Shown here: one piece after another, positions 1-11,414 of the stretch
Layout of the letters: every line of letters begins with the position of its first letter
Position numbering within the stretch: position 1 is the first letter of the stretch
Source: Lytechinus variegatus
Lineage: Eukaryota; Echinodermata; Echinoidea; Temnopleuroida; Toxopneustidae
Length of the DNA stretch: 64,000 nt
Reading direction: 5' to 3'
NCBI RefSeq assembly: GCF_018143015.1
Contig: NC_054740.1
Span: forward strand, 69,775,356-69,839,355
Made by a program: the position numbers and the translations under genes
The notes under the pieces: model-generated
The model's database searches: none
What the model saw: only the letters and a program-made list of their open reading frames with translations
Told to the model about the DNA's origin: nothing

Positions 1-140
1 ATCCCTTAACAAGTATTGGCGTGTGAAACCCTACCCTTAACAAGTATTGGAAACAAAACGATACTCTTGGCAAATATTCCCTGAAATGAACCCCTAAACA
101 AGTACAGGAATGTTTTATCGTTACAGGTCCTTCGGTCGTC
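1..140 (+). repeat. Dispersed repeat, left copy of a direct pair
   Basis: The segment carries the phrase cccttaacaagtattgg twice within 50 bp. It recurs almost unchanged at 2512-2635 with a gap of about 12 bases. No reading frame is present. The two copies enclose 2.4 kb of transposon-derived sequence. This is probably a fragment of a larger dispersed repeat that continues to the left of the window; the family is not recognised. Confidence 0.75.
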
Positions 141-544
141 GGCTTTACCTTATTTGGTTTAGTACGACCCCACCTTCTACACCTCGCGCAAATCGGACTC
201 TAAACACGAAGTGTTGGGGCCCAAAAAGGACATCCTCTATAAAACATTTTAATTTTGTTTTATCATCCCCGCAAATTCGACCCTAAACACGTAATTTTCC
301 TACCGAAATAGAAACCCTTTTTATTATTTGTGTCTTTTGACACCCTTATCACGTTATAATATACGTACGTAGTGCCCTATCGTGAAAAAGACAGTTTTTA
401 CGTGTTTCTTTGTCGCGCATGGTATCCACTCGTCAATGTGAGTGGCCGGGTGCACAACTCATTGATATGCAAATGTGTCCATCATCACTCACGATTTCTC
501 TTGTTTGTTTTTTTTAATTCGGTGTGAATTATGTAATTTTTTTT

Positions 545-1860
545 TCATATTTGACAATAATGACCAACTTGACTGAATCACAAAATCTCAAAACAATGGT
601 AATTTACGTTCAGGGAGGAATAAAATTTTGTATTACATGGAGAAAATTGAAATATTTCATATAATAATGAAAATAAAAGGGAAATAGTGAGTGGATGAGG
701 TAAGTGGCGTACCGTGGGTAACGGCATGGAGGGGGTCACCAGCAAAATTTTAAGTCAAAAGGCTTAGATAGCGACCAAATATAAGGACAGTGCCATTAAA
801 CGTATATGTATCTCACTAATCACATAATGCTAGCGCGAGGGGCGAGCTGTTTTTTTTTTAATTTAGACCTAAAAAGGGACATAATAAGCAGATTTTAAGA
901 ATACATATCTAATAATGATAGTCATCTAATGCGAGTGCCAAGCGCTTGCTGATTTTGTTAGAATAATATACATCTAAACACATGAAGCACTTGTAGTCAT
1001 TATAATCATGACTATCATACGCATCTCACTAATCAAATATTGCGAGCGCGAAGCGCGAGCTGAAAATTTAGGAAATTCAGATCTGAAGAGGGGCATTCTA
1101 AGGCCTGCTTGTGGGAATTCACGAAGATCATGCGTATTTCACTGACCAAATTATGCAAGCGCGAAGTGCAAGCTGAAAATTGTTGATATGCAGATCAGAA
1201 AAAGGGATATTTAAGGACTGATTTTAGGAATTCGTGAAGAACAGACATATCTCACCAATCCACGAATGCGACGTAAGCAGGAAATGGTTTATAGTAAGAC
1301 CTTGAAATGGGGCAATCACTTTAATTAGTCATGAAAAGGAACCATATACATAAAACAATAATTTAAAGTGCGAGGAAATATTGACATGAAACGGAAGGTT
1401 TTGAGAGCACCAGGAACAATGAAGACATAGGCCCTGCGCAAATTATGTTTTATAAAGTTTTGATTTTTTTAATGTAATATAACAATATGTTATGGTAACA
1501 TAATTATAATATAAAGTAACAATATAATTAATCATTTTTTCCCAACTACGTTTCTTTTCCTTCCTCCCTCTTTTTTCTCGTTTTCCCGTTTTTTGTTTTT
1601 ATGTTTTTGGCCAGCCGATGGGGGGGGGGCACGTGCCCCCCATGCCCCCTCCCCGTATTTACGCCACTGGATGAGGTCATCAGTCCCCTCATTTGCATAC
1701 CGACCAGGATGTGCATAAAATGTTAGGCATATTAGCGAATTTTATAATGTCACAACTTTATTATTTTACATCCGATTTCGGTAATACTTTCAGTGTTATG
1801 CTTGTTAGATATTTCCCCTATTATTCAAATCAACTTTTTGATTTGATGGGGTGGACTACG
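545..1860. mobile_element. Palindromic MITE split by a hAT insertion
   Basis: The two halves (about 545-701 and 1670-1860) match the inner and terminal parts of the palindromic element at 11415-12012. Shared stretches include a terminal block around ttattttacatccgattt and an inner block reading aaatagtgagtgg. The halves are separated by a complete hAT-like element, so the MITE is the older insertion. It is non-coding. Other relatives lie at 51576-51984 and 58746-58985. Confidence 0.75.
702..1669 (+). mobile_element. Non-autonomous hAT-like transposon with perfect 8-bp TSD
   Basis: The ends are aagtggcgtacc and, inverted, ttacgccactg, a CAGTGGCGTA-type terminus usual for hAT elements. The 8-bp duplication gatgaggt flanks it exactly (694-701 and 1670-1677). 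Inside are subterminal G-rich and C-rich blocks and several copies of a motif of the type gcgagcgcgaagcgcgagctga, spaced roughly 110 bp. There is no transposase frame, so it must have been moved by an enzyme encoded elsewhere. The copy at 62052-63082 is the same family in the opposite orientation. Confidence 0.85.
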
Positions 1861-2034
1861 GTGGATGCATAAACAGGCCAACATTCATAAAACGGAAAGT
1901 GGCATGAGTCCCGGCATGAGACGAATTATCATAGCACTCTGAAAAAGAATGTGTTGGAATTGGAATTTAACGAGAGATATGTCAACTATTAACAGAGCAG
2001 CATGGATTAATAATTCATGGTCATTGAAAAGGGT

Positions 2035-2450
2035 AAAATAACTACAGGGACCGGGACAGTGGACCCGAGGGGGGAGGGGGGCTAAGAGCTTCAGCAGCCT
2101 CGACCCCCTCCCCCCAACTTTTTTTTTCCAAACGTGCCCCGGCCGAACCATGTTTGTGTTCAAGGACGTAAAAATGACCAAACATTCTGATTGTGATCAT
2201 TGTGATTTTTTTTGGGGGGGGCATGATCAGTTCGCTTTAATTGTCTTAGACCCCCCCCCCTCCCATTCCTCCGTCTTTCAAAACCGTTCCGCTGCCCCTG
2301 CACAATGGCGGAAGCTATGGGGGGTCGACCTAAAATTTGGGATTGACAAGCAAAAAAAAAGGTTATCAACCAGCATTTTAGGGGGAACCGCCGCGGCCGC
2401 CTACATCTATATCCCGGGGGGGCCACTTCCATTCAGAAGTGGATACCATG
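2035..2450. repeat. G/C-tract repeat fragments
   Basis: Several runs of G or C of 7-10 bases alternate with short unique pieces. They resemble the subterminal blocks of the hAT-like elements in this window. Open frames of 60-117 codons here run through homopolymers and look non-coding. No clear ends or duplications were found. Confidence 0.4.
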
Positions 2451-2511
2451 CGCGACCATGGGGTCTCGAAAAGCACCCTAAACACGTAATTTCCATATTC
2501 TGAAAATGCAC

Positions 2512-2635
2512 CCCTTAACAAGTATTGGCGTGTGAAACCCTACCCTTAACAAGTATTGGAAACAAAACGACACTCTTGGCAAATATTCCCTGAAATGAAC
2601 CCCTAAACAGGAATGTACGGGTCCTTCGGTCGTAT
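2512..2635 (+). repeat. Dispersed repeat, right copy of a direct pair
   Basis: Near-identical repeat of positions 3-140, including both cccttaacaagtattgg phrases and the block ending in ccttcggtcg. About 12 bases present in the left copy are missing. Confidence 0.75.
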
Positions 2636-2745
2636 GTCCCTGCATGCATTCGGGGGGGGGGGGGGGCGTTCACGAAATTGATTGTCGGACTTTATCCGGT
2701 CCCATTTTTATACGGGGTGACTGGTGGGACCGTGGGAACGAAATA

Positions 2746-2938
2746 ATAGCTGCGCTAGCTAGGCGCTAGGCCACGCCGCCCCGGCCCGGCGCCGCGCCGA
2801 CGCGCGCGGCGATATCTATGACAGATATCGGTGTACGTGTTGACGTTGGAGTGTTGATGACAGAGACTGTGTCTGCGCGTCTGTGAGGGAGAGTTAGCCC
2901 AGGTCGAACTTTTACCGGTTTTTGCATTTTGTGCGTAG
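2746..2938 (+). promoter_or_regulatory. CpG-dense patch, possible promoter and first exon
   Basis: About 70 bases (2746-2815) hold roughly 14 CpG dinucleotides in an otherwise AT-rich, CpG-poor region. It is followed by GTAG|gtatgt, an acceptable splice donor after 2938. This could be a transcription start with a non-coding first exon. No coding exon can be tied to it, and MPV17, the next gene on this strand, starts 9.7 kb away. Confidence 0.3.
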
Positions 2939-3099
2939 GTATGTGGTACTTAAGTACTAGTAATATTAATATACGATTTCAACAACAAACTCATTAAACG
3001 ATGGTACCGTTTTTACTGGAGTGTATCATTGAGAATGTTTTTACTTTAAATTGTCCTGGCGCTAGCTTTCCATTTGTGCCGCTAAATACAGCTACACTA

Positions 3100-4560
3100 C
3101 AGTCCCGTATGTTTTTTTTGATGTAGGCCTAGTTCTAGTAGTAGTAGGCCTACTCTACTCACTCATTCAATGAACAAGGACAATATAACCTTGTTCTCAG
3201 TTATATCTCCATGTGTGACAAAATAAAGGTGGCAATGTTTGGCTTATTTTCTCTTTATCTTTGGGGCAAATGCTTGATTTTTTTACACCGACAGTTTCCA
3301 TTAGACCTGTTAATTCTAGACCAAAAGCTTCGGCCGATCGGTCTCTGTTTTGTTGGTTGTTCAGCTGAACTTCGTTGGCTTCACTCACCAAATACAGAGA
3401 CCGAAGTTCTAGCGCGATCTGTACAGGGGACTCAATGGCCATATGTTTATGTACTTAAGATCGGATAAAACGGGGAAGTGAATTTGCGCGACAGCCGGCA
3501 GCCGAGGTAAGTCACTGTTTTTGTTCCTTTATTCTTTAACTTCATTTCTCTCCGTATTTTGGCAATTGATGCCAAGAGGGAATATCAATTTGCACTCTGG
3601 TCACTATAATTTTCGAAATTTTTATTCATTAAAGACAAAAATTGAAAAGCCCCGACGGGGGGATTTTGCATTGCAAGTCCCCTAAATGGTGGCTGCACGA
3701 TAGCGAGCCGTCTGTGTACGAGGAGAAATAAAAAAAAATGTTAAAAAACTCCTCGAAACAGACGGCTGCCAGCTGTCTATGTTAATTCATACTGCTTGGC
3801 TCTTATCTAAATTTGATTCTTAGACTTTATATCATTTTTTCTTAATTAAAAATAGAGATCAAAGAAAATTTTCTTGCCATATTACTTTCCACCAATAGAG
3901 GGCGTACACAAAAATATGCCAAAAATTCAAGTTTTTGAGCGCTCTGGTGAATAAAAAAATTATTCCCAAGTTACTAATGAAAAATAAATTGCAACTGTAT
4001 GGAAATTAGTAATTTTGGTCACAAAAGTGATATTTTAATGATTTTTTAAAGTGTGTCTTCTGTACAACATTGGCATACCATAGTCCTACCTGTAGATTCA
4101 CCACAGGCAGGGTGGTAGCAGTGAACAAGTGACTCTACTGTAGCCGCACCATTCCACTCTAGGCGACACCGCAATACTTAACCGTGTTAAGAAACTGGGA
4201 CTCCACTCACGCACATTTGGGCCGCCCTAGCTTAGAACTAAGCTTTGTTTCACGAAAAATTGAATATTCTTATAATTCAATAAATGTTACTAATTACATT
4301 AGTACTGTTAAATCGGTACTCACCGGTTCTTTTCTTGAATTTTCTGGCAATTTCCCACGCTTCTGGCTACAATTCAGCGATAAATTCTGTCGCCATAGAC
4401 AGCTATACATGCAACTTTATTTATAAATGGAGCGCCCCTTACGAGAGTCGCTAATGCCGCGGAAAAATTGTTAGGCATTTTGGCCTGTGGTCAAGGCGTT
4501 CTTCTGTTCTATTTTTTTTTATAGGTATGAGATCGAAATCACAGCGACTATTCACACTGT
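3100..4560. other. Stretch without a recognised gene
   Basis: Open frames here are short and have no familiar protein. Two things stand out. A GC-richer segment ends in CCGAG|gtaagt (donor after 3506), a good splice-donor match. A short inverted repeat, agccgtctgt near 3695 against acagacggct near 3760, encloses about 55 bp. Neither can be linked to a transcript. Confidence 0.4.
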
Positions 4561-4589
4561 TCCATAATGATTCCGAAAGGAGGTGCAAC

Positions 4590-4900
4590 ACCCCCCACCC
4601 ACATGGGCGCAAATCCCAGGGGGACACTTTCCCCTAACCCAAAATAGTAGGGGGCACATCAAATGTCCCCCTACTATTTTTGTTCTTTTATATATGATGG
4701 AAAGAAATAGGCCTACATCATTTAAATCGAAATAAAACATGTATTTTGGACGAGACGACCTTCTTTTGGGGGTGATAAACCTTCTTTTTTGTTTGTTAGT
4801 TTGTTTTTGTTGTTTTTTTGCCTGTTTTCCAGCCCCTGGTCCCCTACCTTAGATTTCTGCCCTTGCCTCCCACTACTCTTGATATTGTTTGCGAATCTGT
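4590..4900. mobile_element. hAT-like MITE with G-rich ends
   Basis: It starts in gggcgcaaatccc-type sequence followed by ccccctactattttt, and ends with tagatttctgccc. It is closely related to 45118-45386, which has the same ccctactattttt and gcttgtcaaa-type internal blocks. It is non-coding. The termini are imperfect and no duplication was identified. Confidence 0.5.
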
Positions 4901-5399
4901 TTTGTAAATTAAAGGGGAATTTCACCCTGATAAAAAGATGATGAAAATATGAGAAAAATCATTTCAAAATATCAATGAAGGTGTTATTTGACAAAAAATG
5001 GAGTTGATAGAATTTAGAATGCTTGATTTATTGTGACGTCTATAACGAGCAGTTGCTCTATCCTAAATATAAAATGCCCAAATTTCCCATTTTTAATGGT
5101 CCGTAACGACCCACTTTTTTTCTTTTTGATAACAAGTATGAAGTTATCTATTGATATACTAAATGTACCATAAAAATCATCATGTATTTCTTGACATTTC
5201 ATTTACTTTTTTACCATAATAATAGCTGCTTGCAAAGGCCTACGCCGTCACAAAAAAATCTACCTTTTAAAAAAAAATTGGGGGATGGATTTTCCTCGAA
5301 CGCATACCAATTTTTTATTTTTTTTCTGCTATTTTCATAATAAACTTTAAATGAATTCAACTTTGCACTACTTAATTTTTTCAAAGACAAAATAACAAA

Positions 5400-5485
5400 A
5401 TTACATCTCGTCATCATCATCATCACCACTATCATTATCATCACCACAACCATCATCATCACCAAGATAATTTTCATCATCATTG
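5400..5485 (+). repeat. CAT/ATG trinucleotide microsatellite
   Basis: Degenerate (cat)n with interspersed cac and att units. The long minus-strand frame across it (5211-5546, rich in Met and Val) is a by-product of the repeat and not a gene. Confidence 0.8.
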
Positions 5486-5828
5486 CCATCATCATCTTTC
5501 TTTTTTTTCCTTTATTTTTTCCCCATCCCTTCTTTTTTTCTTCCAATATTCCTTCTTTTTTTTAGAGCGGCACACTGCCACGCTCCCTCACTGATTATCC
5601 GCCTCTATATGCTTGGTGTTGTATAAATTGGCGGATACCTCATAAAATGAAATAAAAGAGAAAATAAGGAAAGGGAAAAAGTAAGAAGAAAAAGAAGATG
5701 AGGAGAAGAAAAAAAGAAAGCCAAACAAATGAGACAAAACAATGTCAAAATTTCGTAATAAAGTCTTCTACGTCAGTTTAATAATGATGTTTTCATTGAA
5801 ATGAGAACAAAAAAGAATTGAAACCATA

Positions 5829-6061
5829 GGCGGCGGAAGCGGGGGGGGGGGGGGGGACGTGTCCCCCCCCCTAAATTTGAGGAGGGGGGGACGGTCCCCC
5901 CCTAAATTTGTTGTTGATGACTTTTTTTTTTTTTTTTTTGCTTGTCAATTTATTTTCCTACGTCCCCCCTAAAATGTTTGGGTTGAGAGCCTTTTTTTTT
6001 TTTTTGCTTGTCAAAATTTTTTGGGTTGTCCCCTCCTAAAATTTAGGGCTTCCGCCGCCAA
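5829..6061. mobile_element. Short hAT-like MITE, TIR ggcggcggaagc
   Basis: Inverted ends ggcggcggaagc and gcttccgccgcc enclose about 230 bp containing three near-copies of a cccctaaattt block, G/C tracts and two T tracts. It is non-coding. A convincing target-site duplication was not found. Confidence 0.65.
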
Positions 6062-6258
6062 TGATTGAAACAATGAGGTAAAAAGGACTACATCATAGTG
6101 TAAAGAAATAGAGGGAAGCTCCGAGACAATAAAAAGGTTGAAAAAGAAAAAATATGAAAACACAAAGCTCTCACAACATGAGCATAATAACAAATTGGGA
6201 ATAAGCGAGGACAAGTAGCTGAGGGACCCCCCCCCCCCCAACTCTCTCTCTATCTGTC

Positions 6259-7241
6259 TGTGACGAAGTAGTCCTCACAGTTAAATTATATTCTCTCTAC
6301 ATGATAGGTGTGTGTACCTAAGATTAAAGTAGGCATGTGAAAGTCCTAATAGTATATATAGTAACCCATTTCACATGCCAGGATTTACGTTCATATGGCT
6401 TCAAGTCTTAAGGCCATGGCTCAAAATAGGCCAGGGTCTTTTCTACTACTGCAGGAGTCTTTGTCCTTGATACAAACGTCAAGGGAGGGATAAACAATCA
6501 TTACCCCTGTCTGGAAAAACACAGTTTATGTAAGAAAGTAATAAACTGTGATTGGTCAGGAAGAGTTTCTCTTTACAAAACTTTAGTTCATTTCCAGACA
6601 CTTATGTAAGATAGCCCTATAGTATCATTGGCCAAAAGTGGTTATTCTTTGTAACTCATTGTATCCATCTTCAGACAAGGAACAACTTAACTTATGTAAG
6701 GAACTCCTATGATGTGATTGGTCCAAAGAAGTTTCGTTATGTATTTCTTTAAAGACGCCTCCCGATGCTTATGTAAGGTGGTCCTGTTAGATGATTGGTT
6801 CCAAGTAGTTTCTTTATGTATCCCTTTATACCCACCCCAAGATAAGGAATAATATAACTTATATAAGTCAGTCCTGGGTCTTGATTGGCTAGAGTAGTTT
6901 ATGTAATTTCGGACAAGGAGAAACATAGGGTAGAGAATTCTCTATGTATTGCTTTATATATTTTTATGTAACAGTGGGTTATATTTATGTAACGGTACGT
7001 TATAAATAGTGGAAGGAAAGTGACTTTTAGTCAGAAGATAGTATAGCTACGAAAGAGAGGGAGACGTATGTCTCAGAGCTGGTATTTTATTGCGCTTGTG
7101 TTGAAATATATACACATGTGTGTTGAAGATTCATCTTGAAGTCTTGAACCTGTAATAAAATCAACTTCTTCTCGCAAGCTTTTAGTCACGGGTATTTCTT
7201 TGCGTCAAGGCGAGAATATACTTCAGCTTGGTTTCGTGACA
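6259..7241 (+). mobile_element. Candidate solo LTR (retroelement fossil)
   Basis: About 980 bp begin with tgtgacgaa and end with ttcgtgaca, the TG...CA terminal form of LTRs with a short inverted match. A TATA box (tataaata, 7001-7008) is followed about 150 bp later by a poly(A) signal (aataaa, about 7154), the U3-R-U5 order. The U3 part holds about five tandem units of 75-95 bp, each with cttatgtaag followed by an attgg box. No internal coding region or second LTR lies next to it, so it looks like a solo remnant. The family could be Gypsy-like, but this is inferred. No clear duplication of flanking bases was seen. Confidence 0.55.
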
Positions 7242-8365
7242 CCATCTATCCGACTCGATTATATAAGAGAAGAATTTACTAATCAAAATATTACGAGCAA
7301 AAAGCACGAGCTGATATTTTTTTATAAATATTCAAAACTGATAGAGACGCAATCAAATTATTCGATTGCGACAAAATTGATGATCTGAGAATTTAGTGTT
7401 TTTAGGAATTCATTAAAAGCATAAAGTTGTATCTCAACATTAAAATATGGCAGGCGCAACGCATGAGCTAAAGCTTTATAGGCCTACACCGATAAAAAAT
7501 TGGACATTTTAAGTATTTTTGGTAATCATGAAAAAGATTGATATTTCATGAAAGAAAGCTCAAATCCCGAGGAGGAATATTTTTATGAATTGACTTTAAA
7601 AAAACTGTGGTAAGCCCCTTTTAATATTTGATTATAAGTCGAATAAAACATTATGAAAGATTTGTGCCTAAATGAGACAGAAAATCGTGTACGATTCTTG
7701 AACGCACACACAGGTCACAGAGTGACCCTGAGTGCAAACAGCTGACTGTGTTACAACTTAGGGGTGATACATTTTCACAATAGGGGTGATCAAACTCACT
7801 GGAGAGACTTTAATTCACTTATAACAAAGAAATGTGTACTACAGTACTCCTGTTGAATGCTCTGATGAAAATTATATGAGTTTCACATTCATTTGAACGA
7901 GAGGACAAGATTATTGTATATATCGAGTGCAATGAAATCAATAAAAAAAAAGATTGTCACTAAAAAAATGAAGGTAATTTTGACCCACGTAAATTTGGCG
8001 AGCCCCCCCCCCCCAAAAAAAAAGGGAAAAAAGTTTTTAACAAGCAAAAAAAGGCTAAAAAGAGAAAGAAGAAACAAGAATATGAACGAAATATCCCCAT
8101 TACAAATAATGCTGTGATCATCATAAGGGAGGGGTCACATAACTAGTATGAACAACGTATTTAATTCCAAAATATTTACTATAAATCTCAATAGGGGGAT
8201 CGGGCAGAAATGCTCACCCCCACCCCCCGATCTGCCACTGATTCCAATCAATAATGACAATTATCTGCAATATTGATACTTTGAAATCAAGATACTGAAG
8301 ATTGATACGCTTTACATAAATTATGAACGTCTGACAAAAAGATAATCTACCGATCACCTGACCGA
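7242..8365. other. Intergenic stretch with degraded repeat pieces
   Basis: Contains eroded copies of the gcgcgaagcgcgagctga-type unit seen inside the hAT elements (near 7290 and 7450), and poly-C/poly-A runs near 8005 and 8215. No coding exon was recognised. Confidence 0.4.
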
Positions 8366-8369
8366 TCAG

Positions 8370-8457
8370 CTGACCAGTTCGCGTATCACTTCGGAGTTGA
8401 TCACTCGTCGCAGCTGTGTGGAACGCTCACCGAAAATCAACAAAAAGGGCCTGAAAT
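8370..8457 (+). promoter_or_regulatory. Candidate non-coding first exon upstream of MPV17
   Basis: A less AT-rich segment ends in CTGAAAT|gtaagt, a near-consensus splice donor (GT at 8458-8459). The MPV17 start codon at 12617 directly follows tatcag, a possible acceptor. A spliced 5' UTR joining 8457 to 12617 is therefore plausible. No ATG-led frame crosses the donor. This is inference from splice signals only; the 5' boundary is a guess. Confidence 0.3.
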
Positions 8458-9071
8458 GTAAGTTTAATAGTAATTCATTTTAATTTCAACTCATTTTTTT
8501 AAGTATTAAATGTCTTCCCACCAAATGAAAGTCATATCGCATAACTCCAATTTGTATTAAGGCGTACATTTACCAAAGTCTTGGGTTTGAAATCAGAACT
8601 GAATTGTCTAACCCATAATTTGGGTAATGTCGCCTATGAGGTCCATACATGTTAATGTTTGGACCTCATTGGTACTAGGTGTGCACCATTCCACATTTCT
8701 GTCCCACTCGCTTGTCGGAAGAGTTAGATAGATCTACTGTTGTAAAAATAAATATTTCTATTTTATTTATTCCATGGGATAACTAACACATCCATGACAA
8801 CAGGCTGCTTTTTTTATCACCAATTCTTGTTATTCTGTTTTTAACCGTATGAAATGGTGGTCCCAAACTAAGCTAAGGCCCAAGTCTAGCCAGCAGAGGC
8901 TTCGATCCTGGGGAGGGGGCAGGGGGGCGGTCACCCCACCAATGAAAATATTGGGGGGCAAACCTATCGTTTTGCCCCCCCCCCCATAATTCCACATGTG
9001 CAAAAAATAAAATAATATTGTAATGTTACACAGAAATCAGCAAGCGAGATTGAGATACACAACTAGTTTTT

Positions 9072-10150
9072 GTCTCACCTGCGAAGCAAAGTGAGACTAT
9101 AGTCGCCGCTTTTCCGACGGCGGCGTCAACATCAAATCTTAACCTGAGGTTAAAGTTTTGAAATGACGTCATAACTTAGAAAGTAAATGGACCTGGTTAA
9201 TAAAACTTGGCCATAAGGTTAATCAAGTATTACTGAACATCCTATTAGAGTTTCATGTCACATGACCAAGGTCAAAGGTCATTTAGGGTCAATAAACTTA
9301 GACCATGTTGGAGGAATCAACATCGAAATCTTAACCCGAGGTTAAGTTTTTGAAATGTCATCATAACTTAGAAAATATATGGACCTAGTTCATGAAACTT
9401 GGACATAAGGTTAATCAAGTATCACTGAACATCCTACATGAGGTTCACATCACATGACCAAGGTCAAAGGTCATTTAGGGTCAATGAACTTTGGCCAAAT
9501 TGGGGATATCTGTTGATTTCCCCTCATAACTTTGAAAGTTTATGGATCTGATTCATGAAACTTGGACATAATAGTAATCAAGCATCACTGAAAATTTTGT
9601 GCAAGTTTGAGGTCTCATGATTAAGGTCAAAGGTCATTTAGGGTCAATGAACTTTGGCCGAATCGGGGGTATCTGTTGAATTACCATCATAACTTTGAAA
9701 GTTTATTGGTCTAGTTCATTAAACTTGGACATTAGAGTAATCAAGTATCACTGAACATCCTGTGCGCGTTTCAGGTCACATGGCCAAGGTCAAAGGTCAA
9801 TGAACTTTGGCCGAATTGGGTGTATCTGTTGAATTACCATCATAACTTTGAAAGTTTATGGATCTGATTCATGAAACTTGTACATAAGAGTAATCAAGTA
9901 TCACTGAACATCCTGTTCGAGTTTCAGGTCACATGATCAAGGTCAAAGGTCATGTAAGGTCAATGAACTTTGGCCATGTTGGGGTTTTTTGTTGAATAAC
10001 CATCATATCTCTGTAAGTTTATTGGTCTAGTTCATAAAAAGTGGACATAAGAGTAACCATGTATCACTGAACATCTTGTGCGAGTTAGAGTAGTATTCAA
10101 AGTCAGCACTGCTGCTATATTGAACCGCGTGATGCAGGTGAGACGGCCAG
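9072..10150. mobile_element. Element with gtctcacctgc ends and internal 163-bp tandem array
   Basis: The ends are inverted (gtctcacctgc at 9072, gcaggtgagac at 10134-10144). The inside is about five tandem units of 160-185 bp, each with the phrase ggtcaaaggtcatttagggt, a Met/Leu-free stretch and cataactttgaaagttta. There is no coding frame. This looks like a non-autonomous DNA element carrying a minisatellite. A shortened relative is at 26232-26620. Confidence 0.65.
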
Positions 10151-10169
10151 AGGCATTCCACTTGTTTAT

Positions 10170-10720
10170 TTAAAGTCTTGCTCAAAATTTCCGCTTTTCA
10201 GACTGGGATAGCTAGATCTATACAAAAGTCAAATTTTCAGCTCACGCTTTGCGCTCGCATCATTTCTGTAGCAAAAACCCTTAATTTTCATAATTAAATG
10301 AATAATATCCTGTTTTCAGTTCTAAACCTCAAAAGAACTCCCGCTTCGATTGGCAATAATCTTTTTTGATGGATATATACCGTATCTTGTTCTTTATTAA
10401 AAACATCCATTAAACTCAATTTTTTCAGATCGAAATGTTAAATTTTTCAGCTCGAGCTTCACGCTCGCATATAATGAAACGCATCTTAATAATTGGTACC
10501 AAAAATGCTTAGAATATCAAGTTTTCAGATCAGAATATAAAGAAATTTCAGCTCGCTCTCGGCACTCACATTATTTGTGTAGTGAGATATGTTTCCGCCT
10601 CATGAGTGACTTCAAACAGTCCTAAACAGGCACCTTTTTTCCTGTTATCAGGTTAGTATACTGAAAATTTTCAGCTTGCGCTTTAGCTTTAGCATTAATT
10701 TGTTGGTGTGATATGTGTCT
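10170..10720 (+). repeat. Array of tcagctcgcgcttcgc-type units
   Basis: Four or five degenerate units of about 110 bp each contain ttcagctcgcgcttcgcgctc-like words followed by att, then a tail like tagtgagatatg. They match the inside of the hAT elements at 702-1669 (reverse) and 62052-63082. Their hAT termini are missing here, so this is probably an eroded copy. Confidence 0.6.
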
Positions 10721-10864
10721 TTATCTCATGAGTCAAATATATATACATGTATATATATGTGTGTGAGTTTGTTTTTTGTGATCGAGTGCCATTGGCGGGG
10801 CCATTGGAATCTGAAAAATGGATTGACACCCCTGCTAGCCAGGCAGCTACTTGAGAGGAAACAT

Positions 10865-11185
10865 CAGGCAAGTCTCTTCCATCTTGTCATGATATTTTCA
10901 TCATTTTTTTTATGAAATCTTGTTTAAAAATAAAATCTCTGGCGCAGAAATGTAGGAAATGAAGTTGCATCCCATGTACATGACTTAGGGCTTGATCTTT
11001 CAGAAGGAAAGTAGAAATCTCGGGGGCAAAAGTTTAAGGTTTTGGCGGCCTACACGCACATGAATGGATAGGAATACCTGGCTTCATTGAGAGTAAGCCT
11101 ACGTCAGTAAATGATTTTTACTCTCAAGAAGCCGCCTGGCTAAGTCTGCGCACCCATCATGCGTCCTCAAGACTAGGGTTAAATA
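10865..11185 (+). repeat. Dispersed element, copy with an empty Harbinger site
   Basis: Aligns with 33296-33499 plus 34254-34330. Shared words include ggcaagtctcttcc, aaataaaatc, tagaaatctcgggggcaaaa and cctggcttc. The 33-kb copy is interrupted by 754 bp exactly where this copy reads acctggcttc (11076-11085). Non-coding. Confidence 0.7.
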
Positions 11186-11414
11186 AGATTTAACATGAAT
11201 TTCTTTTCATTTCACAAAATATTTAATTTATCAATGTTCCTTATATTATTATGAGTAAGTGTACCAAATATCTCAACAATTTGAGAGAAATAAAGGATTT
11301 TCTTGGAAAAAACTTTAGGCAGTCATTTTCAGATTGAAAAAAAAATTGTATGATGGGGGGTCGGGTGCACTTTATATTTTGAATTGCATTCTTTTTTGTC
11401 TTTGGATTACACTG

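Noticed and set aside
1-2635. Direct repeats at both ends read as LTRs of one element
   Set aside because: They lack tg...ca ends and promoter or poly(A) signals, and the sequence between them is a MITE with a nested hAT and G/C tracts rather than a retroelement.
5211-5546. 111-codon Met/Val/Lys-rich frame, minus strand
   Set aside because: It runs through a (cat)n microsatellite and A/T tracts; the composition explains it.
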